Below, piece by piece: positions 49,593-57,741 of a DNA stretch of 64,000 bases (positions are counted from its first letter, which is position 1; the number at the start of each line of letters is the position of its first letter). A program made the position numbers and the translations under genes. The notes beneath the pieces were generated by a model, which saw only the letters and a program-made list of their open reading frames with translations, was not told the origin of the DNA and did not search any database. Source of the stretch: Luteimonas saliphila (GTDB taxonomy: Bacteria > Pseudomonadota > Gammaproteobacteria > Xanthomonadales > Xanthomonadaceae); NCBI RefSeq assembly GCF_016774335.1, contig NZ_JAETWA010000047.1, positions 186,001 to 250,000 on the forward strand. The letters are read 5' to 3'.

Positions 49593-51650
49593 TCAGGCAT
49601 TGATCTGTCCCGCCTGGACGATCCGCAGGTCAGGCGCGAGCTCCTGGTAGGAGAGCACCGGCAGTTCGAAGAAGTCCACCTCCAGCAGCTTGCGCAGGTG
49701 GCGGCGCACGTCGAGCGAGCACAGCAGCGCCGGCCGCACGCCCGGCGCCTGGCGCCCGAGCTGGGCGCGCACCTCGCCGCCCAGTCGCGCAGCCAGTTCC
49801 GGCGAGATCGCCAGCTGGCTGGCGCCACCGGCGACGCGCACGGACTGGCGCAGCTTGTCCTCGAGCTCGGGGTGGATCAGCAGCACGTGCAGGTTGCGGT
49901 CGCCGTCGGACCAGCGCTCGGCGATCTCGCGCTTGAGGGCCACGCGCACGTATTCGGTCAGCAGCACCACGTCCTTCTCGCGGCTGCCGACGTCGGTGAT
50001 CGCCTCGAAGGCGTCGCGCAGGTTGCGGACCGGCACGCCCTCCTCGGCCAGCCGGCGCAGCACGTCGGCCACCCGCTGCGGGGCGACCACCCGCAGCATC
50101 TCCTTCACGAGATCGGGATAGTCGCGCTGCATCTTGCCGAACAGGTTGGAAGTTTCCTGGATGCCGAGGAAGCTGCCGAGCCGGCGCCGCAACGCGCCAT
50201 CGGCGTGCCAGACCAGCAGATCCAGCGGCGCGAGCGCACCCGCCGCGGCGGCGCCCTCGCGCCACTGACCGAACAACGGCGGGAAGAAACCCGGCTGCGG
50301 CGCGGCGCCGGCGATCTGCGGTTCGAACACGCCTTCCCGCGGCAGGCGGCCCGCCGCCACGCGCGCACCGTGCGCGCTGAGCCGGTACTCGCCCTCGGGC
50401 AACGCCACCGAGACACGCACCACCGGCGTCGGCAGCGGCACGCCGAACTCGTCGCGCACCTGCCTGGTCACCGCGGCGATGCGCGCACGCGCGGGCTCCT
50501 GCCCGATCGCGGCGGCCAGCGACGGCGACAGCTCGAGCAACAACGGCGGCGGCGGCGCGAAATCATCGGTCTCGACCGGCACCTGCGCGGCGGCGACCTC
50601 TTCGTCGCTGACCTTGAACAGACGCCGCAGCGTCTCGAACTCGAGCCGGTAACGCCAGGCGCTGAAGCCCAGCAGGCCGAGCCCCAGCACCAGGAACACC
50701 GGCCACGGGAACCCCGGCACCAGCGCCATCAGCATCGCCAGCAGCCCGGTGATCAACGCCACCCGCGGCTGCGCGCCGATCTGGCGCGTGATCGCGTCGC
50801 CGAGATGGCGGTCCTCGACCTCGCCCGCGGTGCGGGTGACCACCAGTCCGGCGGCCATCGTTGCGAGGATCGCCGGGATCTGCGAGACCAGGCCGTCGCC
50901 GATGGTGAGGATGCTGTAGGTGTGCGTGGCCTGGGCCAGCGACATGTCCTTCTGCAGCACGCCGATGGCGAGGCCGCCGAGCAGGTTGACCAGGATGATC
51001 ACGATCCCGCAGATCGCATCGCCCTTGACGAACTTCATCGCGCCGTCGAGCGAGCCGTGCAGCTGGCTCTCGGTCTCCAGCAGGCGGCGCTTGCGGCGCG
51101 CCTCGTCCTTGTCGATCAGGCCGGCGCGCAGGTCCGAGTCGATCGACAGCTGCTTGCCCGGCATCGCGTCGAGGGTGAAGCGCGCGGCGACCTCGGCCAC
51201 GCGCTCGGCGCCCTTGGCGATCACGATGAACTGGACCACGGTGATGATCAGGAACACCACCAGGCCGACCACCAGGTTGTTGCCGGCGACCAGTGTGCCG
51301 AAGGTCTCGACGATGTGGCCGCCCTCGGCGTGCAGCAGGATCGACTTGGTGATCGCGATCGAGATCGCGAGCCGGAACAGCGTGGTCAGCAGCAGCACGC
51401 TCGGAAAGCTCGAGAACGCGACCGGGTTGGGGATGTAGATGCCCAGCAGCAGCAGGCCGAATCCGATCGAGATGTTGACCGCGACCAGCGCATCGAGCGC
51501 CACCAGAGGCAACGGCAGGATCATCACGCTGATGATCAGCACCGCGCCGAAGGCCAGTACCACGTCGCTGTAGCCGGGCCGCCGCCGCGGCGCGGCGCCT
51601 TCGGGGGCCGCGAACAGGGAGGTCAGCCAACTGCGTACGTTCGTCGTCAT
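49593..51650 (-). CDS. sctV: Type III secretion export-gate protein SctV
   Basis: 685 residues from MTTNVRSWLTSLFAAPEGAA. The N-terminal half has about eight membrane spans and the conserved FHIPEP-family segment around DKDEARRKRRLLETESQLHG and GAMKFVKGDAICGIVIILVN. The C-terminal cytosolic half (about 340-685) forms the nonameric ring that receives chaperone-substrate complexes, with ILPLPLVALDALVAVNISIG near the start. It is the best-conserved gene of the cluster. A promoter candidate lies about 200-230 bp upstream. Confidence 0.97.
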   Translation of the reverse strand: MTTNVRSWLTSLFAAPEGAAPRRRPGYSDVVLAFGAVLIISVMILPLPLVALDALVAVNISIGFGLLLLGIYIPNPVAFSSFPSVLLLTTLFRLAISIAITKSILLHAEGGHIVETFGTLVAGNNLVVGLVVFLIITVVQFIVIAKGAERVAEVAARFTLDAMPGKQLSIDSDLRAGLIDKDEARRKRRLLETESQLHGSLDGAMKFVKGDAICGIVIILVNLLGGLAIGVLQKDMSLAQATHTYSILTIGDGLVSQIPAILATMAAGLVVTRTAGEVEDRHLGDAITRQIGAQPRVALITGLLAMLMALVPGFPWPVFLVLGLGLLGFSAWRYRLEFETLRRLFKVSDEEVAAAQVPVETDDFAPPPPLLLELSPSLAAAIGQEPARARIAAVTRQVRDEFGVPLPTPVVRVSVALPEGEYRLSAHGARVAAGRLPREGVFEPQIAGAAPQPGFFPPLFGQWREGAAAAGALAPLDLLVWHADGALRRRLGSFLGIQETSNLFGKMQRDYPDLVKEMLRVVAPQRVADVLRRLAEEGVPVRNLRDAFEAITDVGSREKDVVLLTEYVRVALKREIAERWSDGDRNLHVLLIHPELEDKLRQSVRVAGGASQLAISPELAARLGGEVRAQLGRQAPGVRPALLCSLDVRRHLRKLLEVDFFELPVLSYQELAPDLRIVQAGQINA

Positions 51651-51852
51651 CCGTGGCCCTGGGGGAAGGGGGGCATGGTCTGCAGCCTGCGCAGGAAGCT
51701 TGGGGGCCCTGCGGACTGGTGCATCGAGCCTGCGCCAGGTCTCCGGCGGCCGCCCCTGCCCCACCCGCACGACGCGGCGTCCGGAAAGCGACAGCCCGCA
51801 CCCTGCACGAGCCCCACCTCCCGCGACGCATCGCGCCGCTGCAACGCGACCA

Positions 51853-51897
51853 TATATCGCCGCGATGTTATGCGTGCGTCAACAGGATGTTGCATCC
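51853..51897 (-). promoter_or_regulatory. Candidate promoter with overlapping palindromes upstream of sctV
   Basis: Read on the minus strand, TTGACG (51877-51882) and GATATA (51853-51858) are spaced by 18 bp, a good sigma-70 arrangement pointing at sctV. Two interlocked inverted repeats, CAACA-GGA-TGTTG (51880-51892) and GGATG-TTG-CATCC (51885-51897), overlap the -35 box, so a regulator could bind there. The FixJ-like protein encoded nearby is a candidate. Confidence 0.5.
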
Positions 51898-51947
51898 AGA
51901 CGTCCCACCCATCACGGCGCGCGGCGCCCGGCACGCCGGGATTCGCA

Positions 51948-52397
51948 TCACGGTCGTTTAACCTTGAGCCGCTGTAATAGGCTCATGGGACCCCCTGCAG
52001 CGTCATCGGTTTGTCTGGCGACGAGGGGCCCCAGGTCGTCGTCGTCGAGCTTGGTGACGAGCGTCACGGCATTCGCGCTCACGCCGATGGCGAAGGCGCG
52101 TCCGGCACGCGTACGCACCACTACGATGCGCTCGCGCGATCCGACCGGCAGTACCTGCACCACGGACAGCGGCGCGTCCGGGCCAGCCAGGCCGAAGCGC
52201 CGCCGCAACAGGTGCAACAGCACCAGCAGGAAGACGATGATGAAGGCCAGCGGCAACAGGATCGCCATCAGCTCCCAGAGGTACGAGCCTCCGTTCGTGT
52301 CCCGGGCGGTCGACGCGACCGTGGCGGCGGCCTCCGTCGCCGCGAATGGCAGCAGGAGCGACAGCAACGTGGCGGGGCGTGGTGGGCTCGGCATCAT
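51948..52397 (-). CDS. FliO-like membrane protein in the injectisome cluster
   Basis: 149 residues (ATGATG, second Met also possible). A signal-like hydrophobic segment (ATLLSLLLPFAATEAAA) is followed by one strong membrane span (LMAILLPLAFIIVFLLVLLH) with a basic RRR stop, and a small cytoplasmic domain LSVVQVLPVGSRERIVVVRT...FAIGVSANAVTLVTKL. This is the FliO pattern. In flagella FliO assists assembly of the FliP ring; non-flagellar systems normally lack it. It is 297 bp upstream of sctV and divergent from the sensor-kinase operon that ends in sctRST. Confidence 0.75.
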   Translation of the reverse strand: MMPSPPRPATLLSLLLPFAATEAAATVASTARDTNGGSYLWELMAILLPLAFIIVFLLVLLHLLRRRFGLAGPDAPLSVVQVLPVGSRERIVVVRTRAGRAFAIGVSANAVTLVTKLDDDDLGPLVARQTDDAAGGPMSLLQRLKVKRP

Positions 52398-52517
52398 CGG
52401 TGGGCTTCGCGCGGCAGGGAACCCGGATGCGGCGGGCGATCCGGCCGCATACCGTAGCAGGCCGGCGCGGCGCCCGCCGTCGCGCGGACGACGCGCGCGC
52501 AGCCGGGGCGCGGCTGC

Positions 52518-53594
52518 ATGACGCCGCCCGCCGCGCGCCGACGCCCCGCCGCGGACGCGGCGTCGGGTCTTGGCGCGATCCTCGGCGCGATTCCCTTCGC
52601 CTGCGCCGCATTCGCACGTGGCGACGGTGCGCTGGTGGCGGGCAACCAGTGTTTCAGCGAGGCCTTCACCGCCCTGCCCGGGCATCGCGACCGTGCGCAG
52701 CTGGCGCAGGCGCTCGGCGTGCCGGCGGACGCCGACGGCGCCGAGGCGCGCGCCCCGCATAGCGGCCACTGGTATGCCCTGCACTGGCGCCCGCTGACGC
52801 TGGAAGGCCAGGATCTCGATCTGCTGACCGCCGTCGACATCAGCGCCCGGCTCGAAGCGCTCGATACGCACAAGCACCAGCAGGAGAAACTGCTGTTCAC
52901 CTCGCGCCTGATGTCGGTCGGCGAAATGGCCGCCACCCTCGCCCACGAGCTCAATCAGCCGCTGGCCGCGATCGTGAACTATCTCAACGGCAGCCTGCGC
53001 CTGGTGGGCCAGGCCGGCGGTCCGGCGCAGGTGGAACGCGCGCTGATCGCGGCCCGCACCCAGGCCGAGCACGCGGCCGCGGTCATCTCGCGCGTGCGCG
53101 AGTTCGTGCGTGCGCGGGAACCCCGGCGCGATGCGCAAGATGTGACGGTGATCGCAAATACCGTGCTCGAACTTCTGCGGCTGGAGGCCGAGCGCCAGCA
53201 GCTGCGCATCGATCTGACGCTGTCCGCGGCGCTGCCCGCGGTCTATGCCGACAAGGTGATGGTCGAGCAGGTACTGCTCAACCTGGTCAAGAACGCGATC
53301 GAGGCGATGCGCGAGATTCCGCCGGCGCAACGCGAACTCCGCATCGAGGGCCGCGTCAACCTCGACGACGAGGTCGAGGTGCGGGTGCTCGATCGCGGCG
53401 GCGGCCTGGACGCCGCCGAGAGCGAACAGCTGTTCTCGCCGTTCTTCACCACCAAGACCGACGGGCTCGGCATCGGCCTGGCGATCTGCCGCTCGATCAT
53501 CGAATACCATGAAGGACGATTGTTCTTCGAACCCAGGCCCGGCGGCGGCAGCGTCTTCGCGTTCACGCTGCCGCGGGCGGAAGGGAGGCTCTAG
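52518..53594 (+). CDS. Soluble sensor histidine kinase (FixL/NtrB-like)
   Basis: 358 residues without membrane spans. An N-terminal PAS-like region (about 15-115) precedes a short coiled coil and the phospho-acceptor helix with LAHELNQPLAAIVNYLNG (His about 140). The ATPase domain has LLNLVKNAIEAM (N box), VLDRGGGLD (G1) and LGIGLAICRSIIEYH (G2). The input should be an intracellular signal. A GCAGCC-N7-GGCTGC hairpin (52499-52517) abuts the ATG, and no ribosome binding site is visible. Only 3 bp separate it from the regulator gene. Confidence 0.93.
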   Translation: MTPPAARRRPAADAASGLGAILGAIPFACAAFARGDGALVAGNQCFSEAFTALPGHRDRAQLAQALGVPADADGAEARAPHSGHWYALHWRPLTLEGQDLDLLTAVDISARLEALDTHKHQQEKLLFTSRLMSVGEMAATLAHELNQPLAAIVNYLNGSLRLVGQAGGPAQVERALIAARTQAEHAAAVISRVREFVRAREPRRDAQDVTVIANTVLELLRLEAERQQLRIDLTLSAALPAVYADKVMVEQVLLNLVKNAIEAMREIPPAQRELRIEGRVNLDDEVEVRVLDRGGGLDAAESEQLFSPFFTTKTDGLGIGLAICRSIIEYHEGRLFFEPRPGGGSVFAFTLPRAEGRL

Positions 53595-53597
53595 GGC

Positions 53598-54194
53598 ATG
53601 GCACCGGCGCGGATCTACCTGGTCGACGACAACGACGCGTTCCGCGAATCGACCGCGTGGCTGCTGGAGACCGCGGGTTTCGAACCGCGCCCGTTTCCTT
53701 CCGGCGCCGCCTTCCTCGCCGCCTACGAGAGCGAGCGCCACGGCGCGCGCGACGAATGCCTGGTCTCCGACATCCGCATGCCGCAGATGAGCGGCCTGCA
53801 GCTGCAGGACGAGCTGCTCAGGCGCGGTATCCGCCTGCCGCTGGTGTTCGTCACCGCGCACGGCGATGTGCCCCTGGCGGTCGAGGCGATGCGCAAGGGC
53901 GCGACCAACTTCCTCGAGAAGCCGTTCACCGACGAGGCGCTGACCCACGCCATCCACGCCGCGTTCGCCAGTCGCCGCCAGCATCCGCCGATGCGCAACG
54001 AGGCACTGGAGAAACTGAGCCCGCGCGAGCGCCAGGTGCTCGACCTGGTGGTGGCCAGCAAGCCCAACAAGATCATTGCGGACATCCTGGGAATCAGCAT
54101 CAAGACCGTGGAACTGCACCGCGCGAACATGATGTCGAAGCTCGGCGTGCGTTCGCTGCCCGAACTGATGAAGGTCGCGCTCGGACATGGCTGA
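53598..54194 (+). CDS. FixJ-family response regulator (REC + LuxR-type HTH)
   Basis: 198 residues. The receiver domain (about 5-115) has the acidic pair VDDND, the phospho-Asp in CLVSDIRMPQMSG, Thr in FVTAHGD and Lys in FLEKPF. The output domain (about 137-195) is LSPRERQVLDLVV...IKTVELHRANMMSKLGVRS. It is co-transcribed with the kinase and with sctQRST, whose first gene starts 8 bp before its stop; the pair is therefore the probable dedicated regulator of the secretion system. Confidence 0.95.
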   Translation: MAPARIYLVDDNDAFRESTAWLLETAGFEPRPFPSGAAFLAAYESERHGARDECLVSDIRMPQMSGLQLQDELLRRGIRLPLVFVTAHGDVPLAVEAMRKGATNFLEKPFTDEALTHAIHAAFASRRQHPPMRNEALEKLSPRERQVLDLVVASKPNKIIADILGISIKTVELHRANMMSKLGVRSLPELMKVALGHG

Positions 54195-55317
54195 AACCGC
54201 GAAGAAGTCCCGGAAGTCTCCCGCCCGCGCCGCGCGACAGGACCAGGCCACGACGGCTCCGGTGCGCGAGGCGCGCGCGCTGCGCGGCCTGTTGCCGTCG
54301 CTGTCCGCCACGGCAGCGGCGGCGCTGCGAGGTTTGTTCGCCGCGCCGCAGGGCTGGACCCTGCGCGACAACGGCGTGCTGCAGTTCATGCCGGGCAGGC
54401 CGGCGCCCACCGCGCAGACCTTCTGGCTCGATGCCGAGGGCACCCGCATCGGAATCGCGCTGCAGGCGCCGGCGGATGGCGGGGGCATGCACTGGAGCGA
54501 TTACCAGGGACGCTCGCGCGTGCTGGCGTGGAGCCTGGCGCACGAGGCGCAGCTGATGCGGCTGAGCGAGGCCTTCGGCGTCGTGCTGACACCCGTCGCC
54601 GACCCCGACGAGGGCGCGGGCACCGACGAGGCCGATGCGCTGTGGCTGGATTTCATCGTCGACGAGGAACCGGCCGACGGCACGGCATCGCGCATGCCGG
54701 CGCTGCAGGGCGCGCTACGCGTGCCGCCGCGCTGGACCGAACGCCTGCTCGAACGCGCGGACCCGCCCTACGACGACGACACGCCGGCGCTCGGCCGCTG
54801 GCGCGAACTCGGCATGCCGGTTTCGCTGCAATGGCGGATGCCGCCGCTGCCGTTCGCGGAATGGTCGACGCTGCAGCCCGGCGATGTCCTCGTCGTCGGC
54901 CGTCGCAGCCGGCCGCCGCAGGCCGTGGCATGCGCGGGCGACCTGGCATGGCCGCTGGCCGCGACCGCCGGGGGCTGGCGGATCGACGCTCCCCCAAGAC
55001 ATCTTCGGACCGTTATGCAGGAGACTTCCCCCATGAACGACACTCCCCCCGACGCCGGCGGCGACACCGCGGGCGACCTGCCCGCCGACGGCGAAGCGCT
55101 CGCCCGGCGGCTGCCGGTCGATGTCTGTTTCGAACTGGGCCGCAGCGAGCTGCGCGTCGGCGACGTGTCGGCGCTGCAGCCGGGCTACGTGTTCGCGCTG
55201 GCGGCGCCGGTGGAGGGCGCCAACGTGACCATCCGCGCCAACGGCCAGGCCGTGGGCCAGGGCGAGGTGGTCGCGGTCGGCGACACGCTCGGCGTGCGCC
55301 TGCTGTGGTGGAACTGA
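54187..55317 (+). CDS. sctQ: Type III secretion sorting-platform / C-ring protein SctQ
   Basis: 376 residues, overlapping the response-regulator stop by 8 bp (ATGGCTGA). The N-terminal region is variable and helical; two SpoA-like parts follow, the last (about 305-376: VDVCFELGRSELRVGDVSAL...GEVVAVGDTLGVRLLWW) being the conserved FliN-type domain. It forms the cytosolic pods that sort substrates with SctK, SctL and SctN. A separate C-terminal product is likely from an internal start at codon 283. Confidence 0.9.
   Translation: MAETAKKSRKSPARAARQDQATTAPVREARALRGLLPSLSATAAAALRGLFAAPQGWTLRDNGVLQFMPGRPAPTAQTFWLDAEGTRIGIALQAPADGGGMHWSDYQGRSRVLAWSLAHEAQLMRLSEAFGVVLTPVADPDEGAGTDEADALWLDFIVDEEPADGTASRMPALQGALRVPPRWTERLLERADPPYDDDTPALGRWRELGMPVSLQWRMPPLPFAEWSTLQPGDVLVVGRRSRPPQAVACAGDLAWPLAATAGGWRIDAPPRHLRTVMQETSPMNDTPPDAGGDTAGDLPADGEALARRLPVDVCFELGRSELRVGDVSALQPGYVFALAAPVEGANVTIRANGQAVGQGEVVAVGDTLGVRLLWWN
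55033..55317 (+). CDS. Probable internally initiated SctQ C-terminal product
   Basis: An in-frame ATG (MNDTPPDAGGDTAGDLPADG) is preceded by AGGAGA 8 bases upstream, a far better ribosome binding site than most starts here. The 94-residue product is the SpoA domain alone. Separate SctQ-C chains made by internal initiation are established in Yersinia, Salmonella SPI-2 and Shigella systems; its presence here is inferred from the signal. Confidence 0.65.
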   Translation: MNDTPPDAGGDTAGDLPADGEALARRLPVDVCFELGRSELRVGDVSALQPGYVFALAAPVEGANVTIRANGQAVGQGEVVAVGDTLGVRLLWWN

Positions 55318-55363
55318 GCGGCGCCTGCCGGGCGCCACGCCTCCGCGCCGACCGGGAAGCCCC

Positions 55364-56383
55364 ATGGACCTGAGCAGCTACTCCCCCGCCCTCGTTCTCG
55401 TCGTCATCGTCGGCCTCGCGCTGGCGCCGTTCGTCGCGGTGATGGTGACCTCGTTCACCAAGATCGTGGTCGTGCTGAGCCTGCTGCGCAATGCGCTCGG
55501 CCTGCAGCAGGTGCCGCCGAACGTGGTGATCAACGGTCTGGCGATCGTGCTGTCGATCTACGTGATGTATCCGGTGATCCTCGACACCTACGACGCGGTC
55601 ACCGCGCACCAGCAGGGCCGTCCGGTACCGGCGTCGGTGCAGGCGCAGGTGGAGGCGCGCCAGCGCGCGCAGGCCGAACGCGCACGGGTGCAGGCCGAAC
55701 GCGCGGCGCAGCGCGCGCAGTCTGCGCAGGGCCAGGCCGCTGCGCCCGACGCGGGCGATGCGCCGCTCGCCGCGGACGAGCCGGCGCCGACCAGCCCGGC
55801 GGCGGCCGACGCGCTTCAGGCGGAGTCCGAGGCGGAAGCGTCGCGAGCGGCCGACGCCGATGCCGATGCCGAACCCGGACCGCTGTTCCGCAACGTGACC
55901 ACCGGCGAGGCGCCCGTCGCAACGGCGGCCGAGCCGGAGATCGTCGTGCCGGCGCCGACGCCGCCGCCCGCCCTCGACGCCGGCAGCGAGGGCGCGCGCC
56001 TGCTGGCCATGTTCGAGGCCGGCAAGGAACCGCTACGCACCTTCCTGATCCGCCATTCCAACGACGCCGAGCGCGGCTTCTTCCTGCGCAGCGCGCGCAG
56101 CCTGCTGCCGCCGGAGCGCCGCGACGCGCTGAGCGTGGACGACTTCATCGTGGTCATCCCCGCGTTCACCGTGAGCGAGCTCACCGCCGCGTTCCAGATC
56201 GGCTTCCTGATCTTCCTGCCGTTCCTGATCATCGATCTGGTGGTGGCCAACATCCTGCTCGCCCTGGGCATGATGATGATGTCGCCGACCACCGTGTCGC
56301 TGCCCTTCAAGCTGCTGCTGTTCGTGCTGATCGACGGCTGGGCCAAGCTGGTGCATGGCCTGGTACTGACCTACACGCCCTAG
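55364..56383 (+). CDS. sctR: Type III secretion export-gate protein SctR with a large insertion
   Basis: 339 residues against about 215-250 for typical SctR/FliP. The N-terminal part (MTSFTKIVVVLSLLRNALGL, then PPNVVINGLAIVLSIYVMYP) and the C-terminal part (VVIPAFTVSELTAAFQIGFL, MMMMSPTTVSLPFKLLLF) are standard. Between them, about residues 85-205 are an Ala/Gln/Glu/Pro-rich, low-complexity insert (AERARVQAERAAQRAQ and similar) in the loop that faces the periplasm in FliP. SctR forms the pentameric core of the export gate with SctS and SctT, encoded next. Confidence 0.93.
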   Translation: MDLSSYSPALVLVVIVGLALAPFVAVMVTSFTKIVVVLSLLRNALGLQQVPPNVVINGLAIVLSIYVMYPVILDTYDAVTAHQQGRPVPASVQAQVEARQRAQAERARVQAERAAQRAQSAQGQAAAPDAGDAPLAADEPAPTSPAAADALQAESEAEASRAADADADAEPGPLFRNVTTGEAPVATAAEPEIVVPAPTPPPALDAGSEGARLLAMFEAGKEPLRTFLIRHSNDAERGFFLRSARSLLPPERRDALSVDDFIVVIPAFTVSELTAAFQIGFLIFLPFLIIDLVVANILLALGMMMMSPTTVSLPFKLLLFVLIDGWAKLVHGLVLTYTP

Positions 56384-56396
56384 GAGACCGACGACG

Positions 56397-56663
56397 ATGG
56401 GCGAAACCCTCGAACTCACCCGTCAGGCGCTGTGGCTGGTGTTGCTGCTTTCCGGGCCGCCGATCGCGGCAGCGGCGATCGTCGGCCTGGTCGTGGCGTT
56501 CCTGCAGGCCGCGACCCAGATCCAGGACCAGACGTTCGCCTATGCGCTGAAGTTCGTCACGATCGTGCTGGCGCTGTTCGTCACCGGCGCGATGATCGGC
56601 GGCACCCTGTACACCTATTCGAACCGGATCTTCGTCGAGTTCCCGGGCCTGATCCGGCGCTGA
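56397..56663 (+). CDS. sctS: Type III secretion export-gate protein SctS
   Basis: 88 residues, two membrane hairpins: LWLVLLLSGPPIAAAAIVGL and LKFVTIVLALFVTGAMIGGT, with the conserved loop FLQAATQIQDQTFAYALKF of the FliQ/YscS family. It starts 13 bp after sctR. The stop overlaps the sctT start (TGATG). Confidence 0.96.
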   Translation: MGETLELTRQALWLVLLLSGPPIAAAAIVGLVVAFLQAATQIQDQTFAYALKFVTIVLALFVTGAMIGGTLYTYSNRIFVEFPGLIRR

Positions 56664-57451
56664 TGGAGATCTTCTCCTCGGCCGAGACCGCGCTGCTGGC
56701 GCTGGGCCTGACGCTTCCGCGCATCGTCGGCGCGTTCATCATGCTGCCGCTGATCAGCCCGCAGAACATGCCGGCGATGGTGCGCAACAGCTTCCTGGTC
56801 AGCCTGGCGATCGTGGCTCTGCCGATCGTGGTCACCACCGCGCCGCCGGGCACGATGAGCACGCTGTCGTGGCCGGCGCTGGTGGTCAAGGAGCTGTTCA
56901 TCGGCATCGCCATCGGCTTCTGTTTCGGCATCGTGTTCTGGGCGATCGCGGCCGCCGGCAACGTCATCGATACCCAGATCGGCATGTCGATGGCCACCGT
57001 GTTCGATCCGATCCAGGGCCACCAGACCTCGCTGCACAGCGAGTTCCTGTCGCATTTCGCCGCATGGGTGTTCATGGCCAGCGGGGCGTTCCTGATCTTC
57101 CTCGACCTGCTGATGTCGAGCTACGCGATCTGGCCGCCGACCTCGTTCTTCCCGAATCTGCCGGCGGCGGGCATGAACCTGTTCGTCGGCCACTTCAGCT
57201 ACTTCACGACCACGATGCTGGTGCTGGCCGCCCCGGTGATGGTGATCCTGCTGATCGTCGACCTATCGTTCGGCCTGGTGAACCGCTACGCGCCGCAGCT
57301 CAACGTGTTCGCGCTGACGCTGCCGCTGAAGGCCTGGGCGGCGACCGGCATCATCCTGCTGTTGCTGGGCGTGTACGTCGAAGTACTGGTGCGGCGGCTG
57401 CACGACAGCGAGGGGCTGGTGCAACTGCTGCGCAGGACGTTCGGCGGATAG
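56663..57451 (+). CDS. sctT: Type III secretion export-gate protein SctT
   Basis: 262 residues from MEIFSSAETALLALGLTLPR, coupled to sctS by TGATG. About six to seven membrane spans and the FliR/YscT motifs FWAIAAAGNVIDTQIGMSMA and LNVFALTLPLKAWAATGIIL are present. It is the last gene of the operon. The position where sctU usually follows is taken by a repeat-rich gap and the convergent opgH gene. Confidence 0.95.
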   Translation: MEIFSSAETALLALGLTLPRIVGAFIMLPLISPQNMPAMVRNSFLVSLAIVALPIVVTTAPPGTMSTLSWPALVVKELFIGIAIGFCFGIVFWAIAAAGNVIDTQIGMSMATVFDPIQGHQTSLHSEFLSHFAAWVFMASGAFLIFLDLLMSSYAIWPPTSFFPNLPAAGMNLFVGHFSYFTTTMLVLAAPVMVILLIVDLSFGLVNRYAPQLNVFALTLPLKAWAATGIILLLLGVYVEVLVRRLHDSEGLVQLLRRTFGG

Positions 57452-57498
57452 CGGGGACGCTCGCCCGGCCGCCTGCGCAATGCGGACTTCGTCCGCGG

Positions 57499-57628
57499 GA
57501 TCCCTCGCTGCGCTCGGGATGACAGGCACTTCGCTCGGGATGACAGGCACTTCGCTCGGGATGACAGGCGCTGCGCTTGGGATGACAGGCGATGATGAAA
57601 CCTGTCATCCCGAGCGCAGCGAGGGATC
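57499..57628. repeat. Perfect 28-bp inverted repeat enclosing 21-bp tandem repeats
   Basis: The arms 57499-57526 and 57601-57628 are exact reverse complements (the right arm begins CCTGTCATCCCGAGCGCAGC). Between them the unit GGGATGACAGGCACTTCGCT-C is repeated from 57516 about four times (57516, 57537, 57558, 57579) with small changes. The structure lies between converging sctT and opgH and could end both transcripts. The arm motif is a widespread extragenic repeat in bacterial genomes. Confidence 0.85.
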
Positions 57629-57720
57629 TTCCACGCGATCGCGGCAAGATGCGGTGGCGTGCGCCATCGCGGCGGCCGATCCTGCCAAGGCACGCCTGTC
57701 CGCCTTGCATTGCTTCGCCT

Positions 57721-57741
57721 CTCGCCTCTCGCCTCTCGCCT
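57721..57741. repeat. Heptamer repeat CTCGCCT, three copies, at the opgH stop
   Basis: Three exact copies of CTCGCCT, with a partial copy before them, abut the opgH stop codon (57741-57743). It is a third heptamer tract in the window, of a different unit from GGGAATS. Confidence 0.7.

Noticed and set aside
39511..57451. The cluster as a flagellar operon
   Set aside because: SctJ is a short lipoprotein rather than FliF, SctD has the FHA-span-ring order, a YscI-type rod protein is present and no flagellin, hook or rod genes occur; only the FliO-like gene is flagellar in style.
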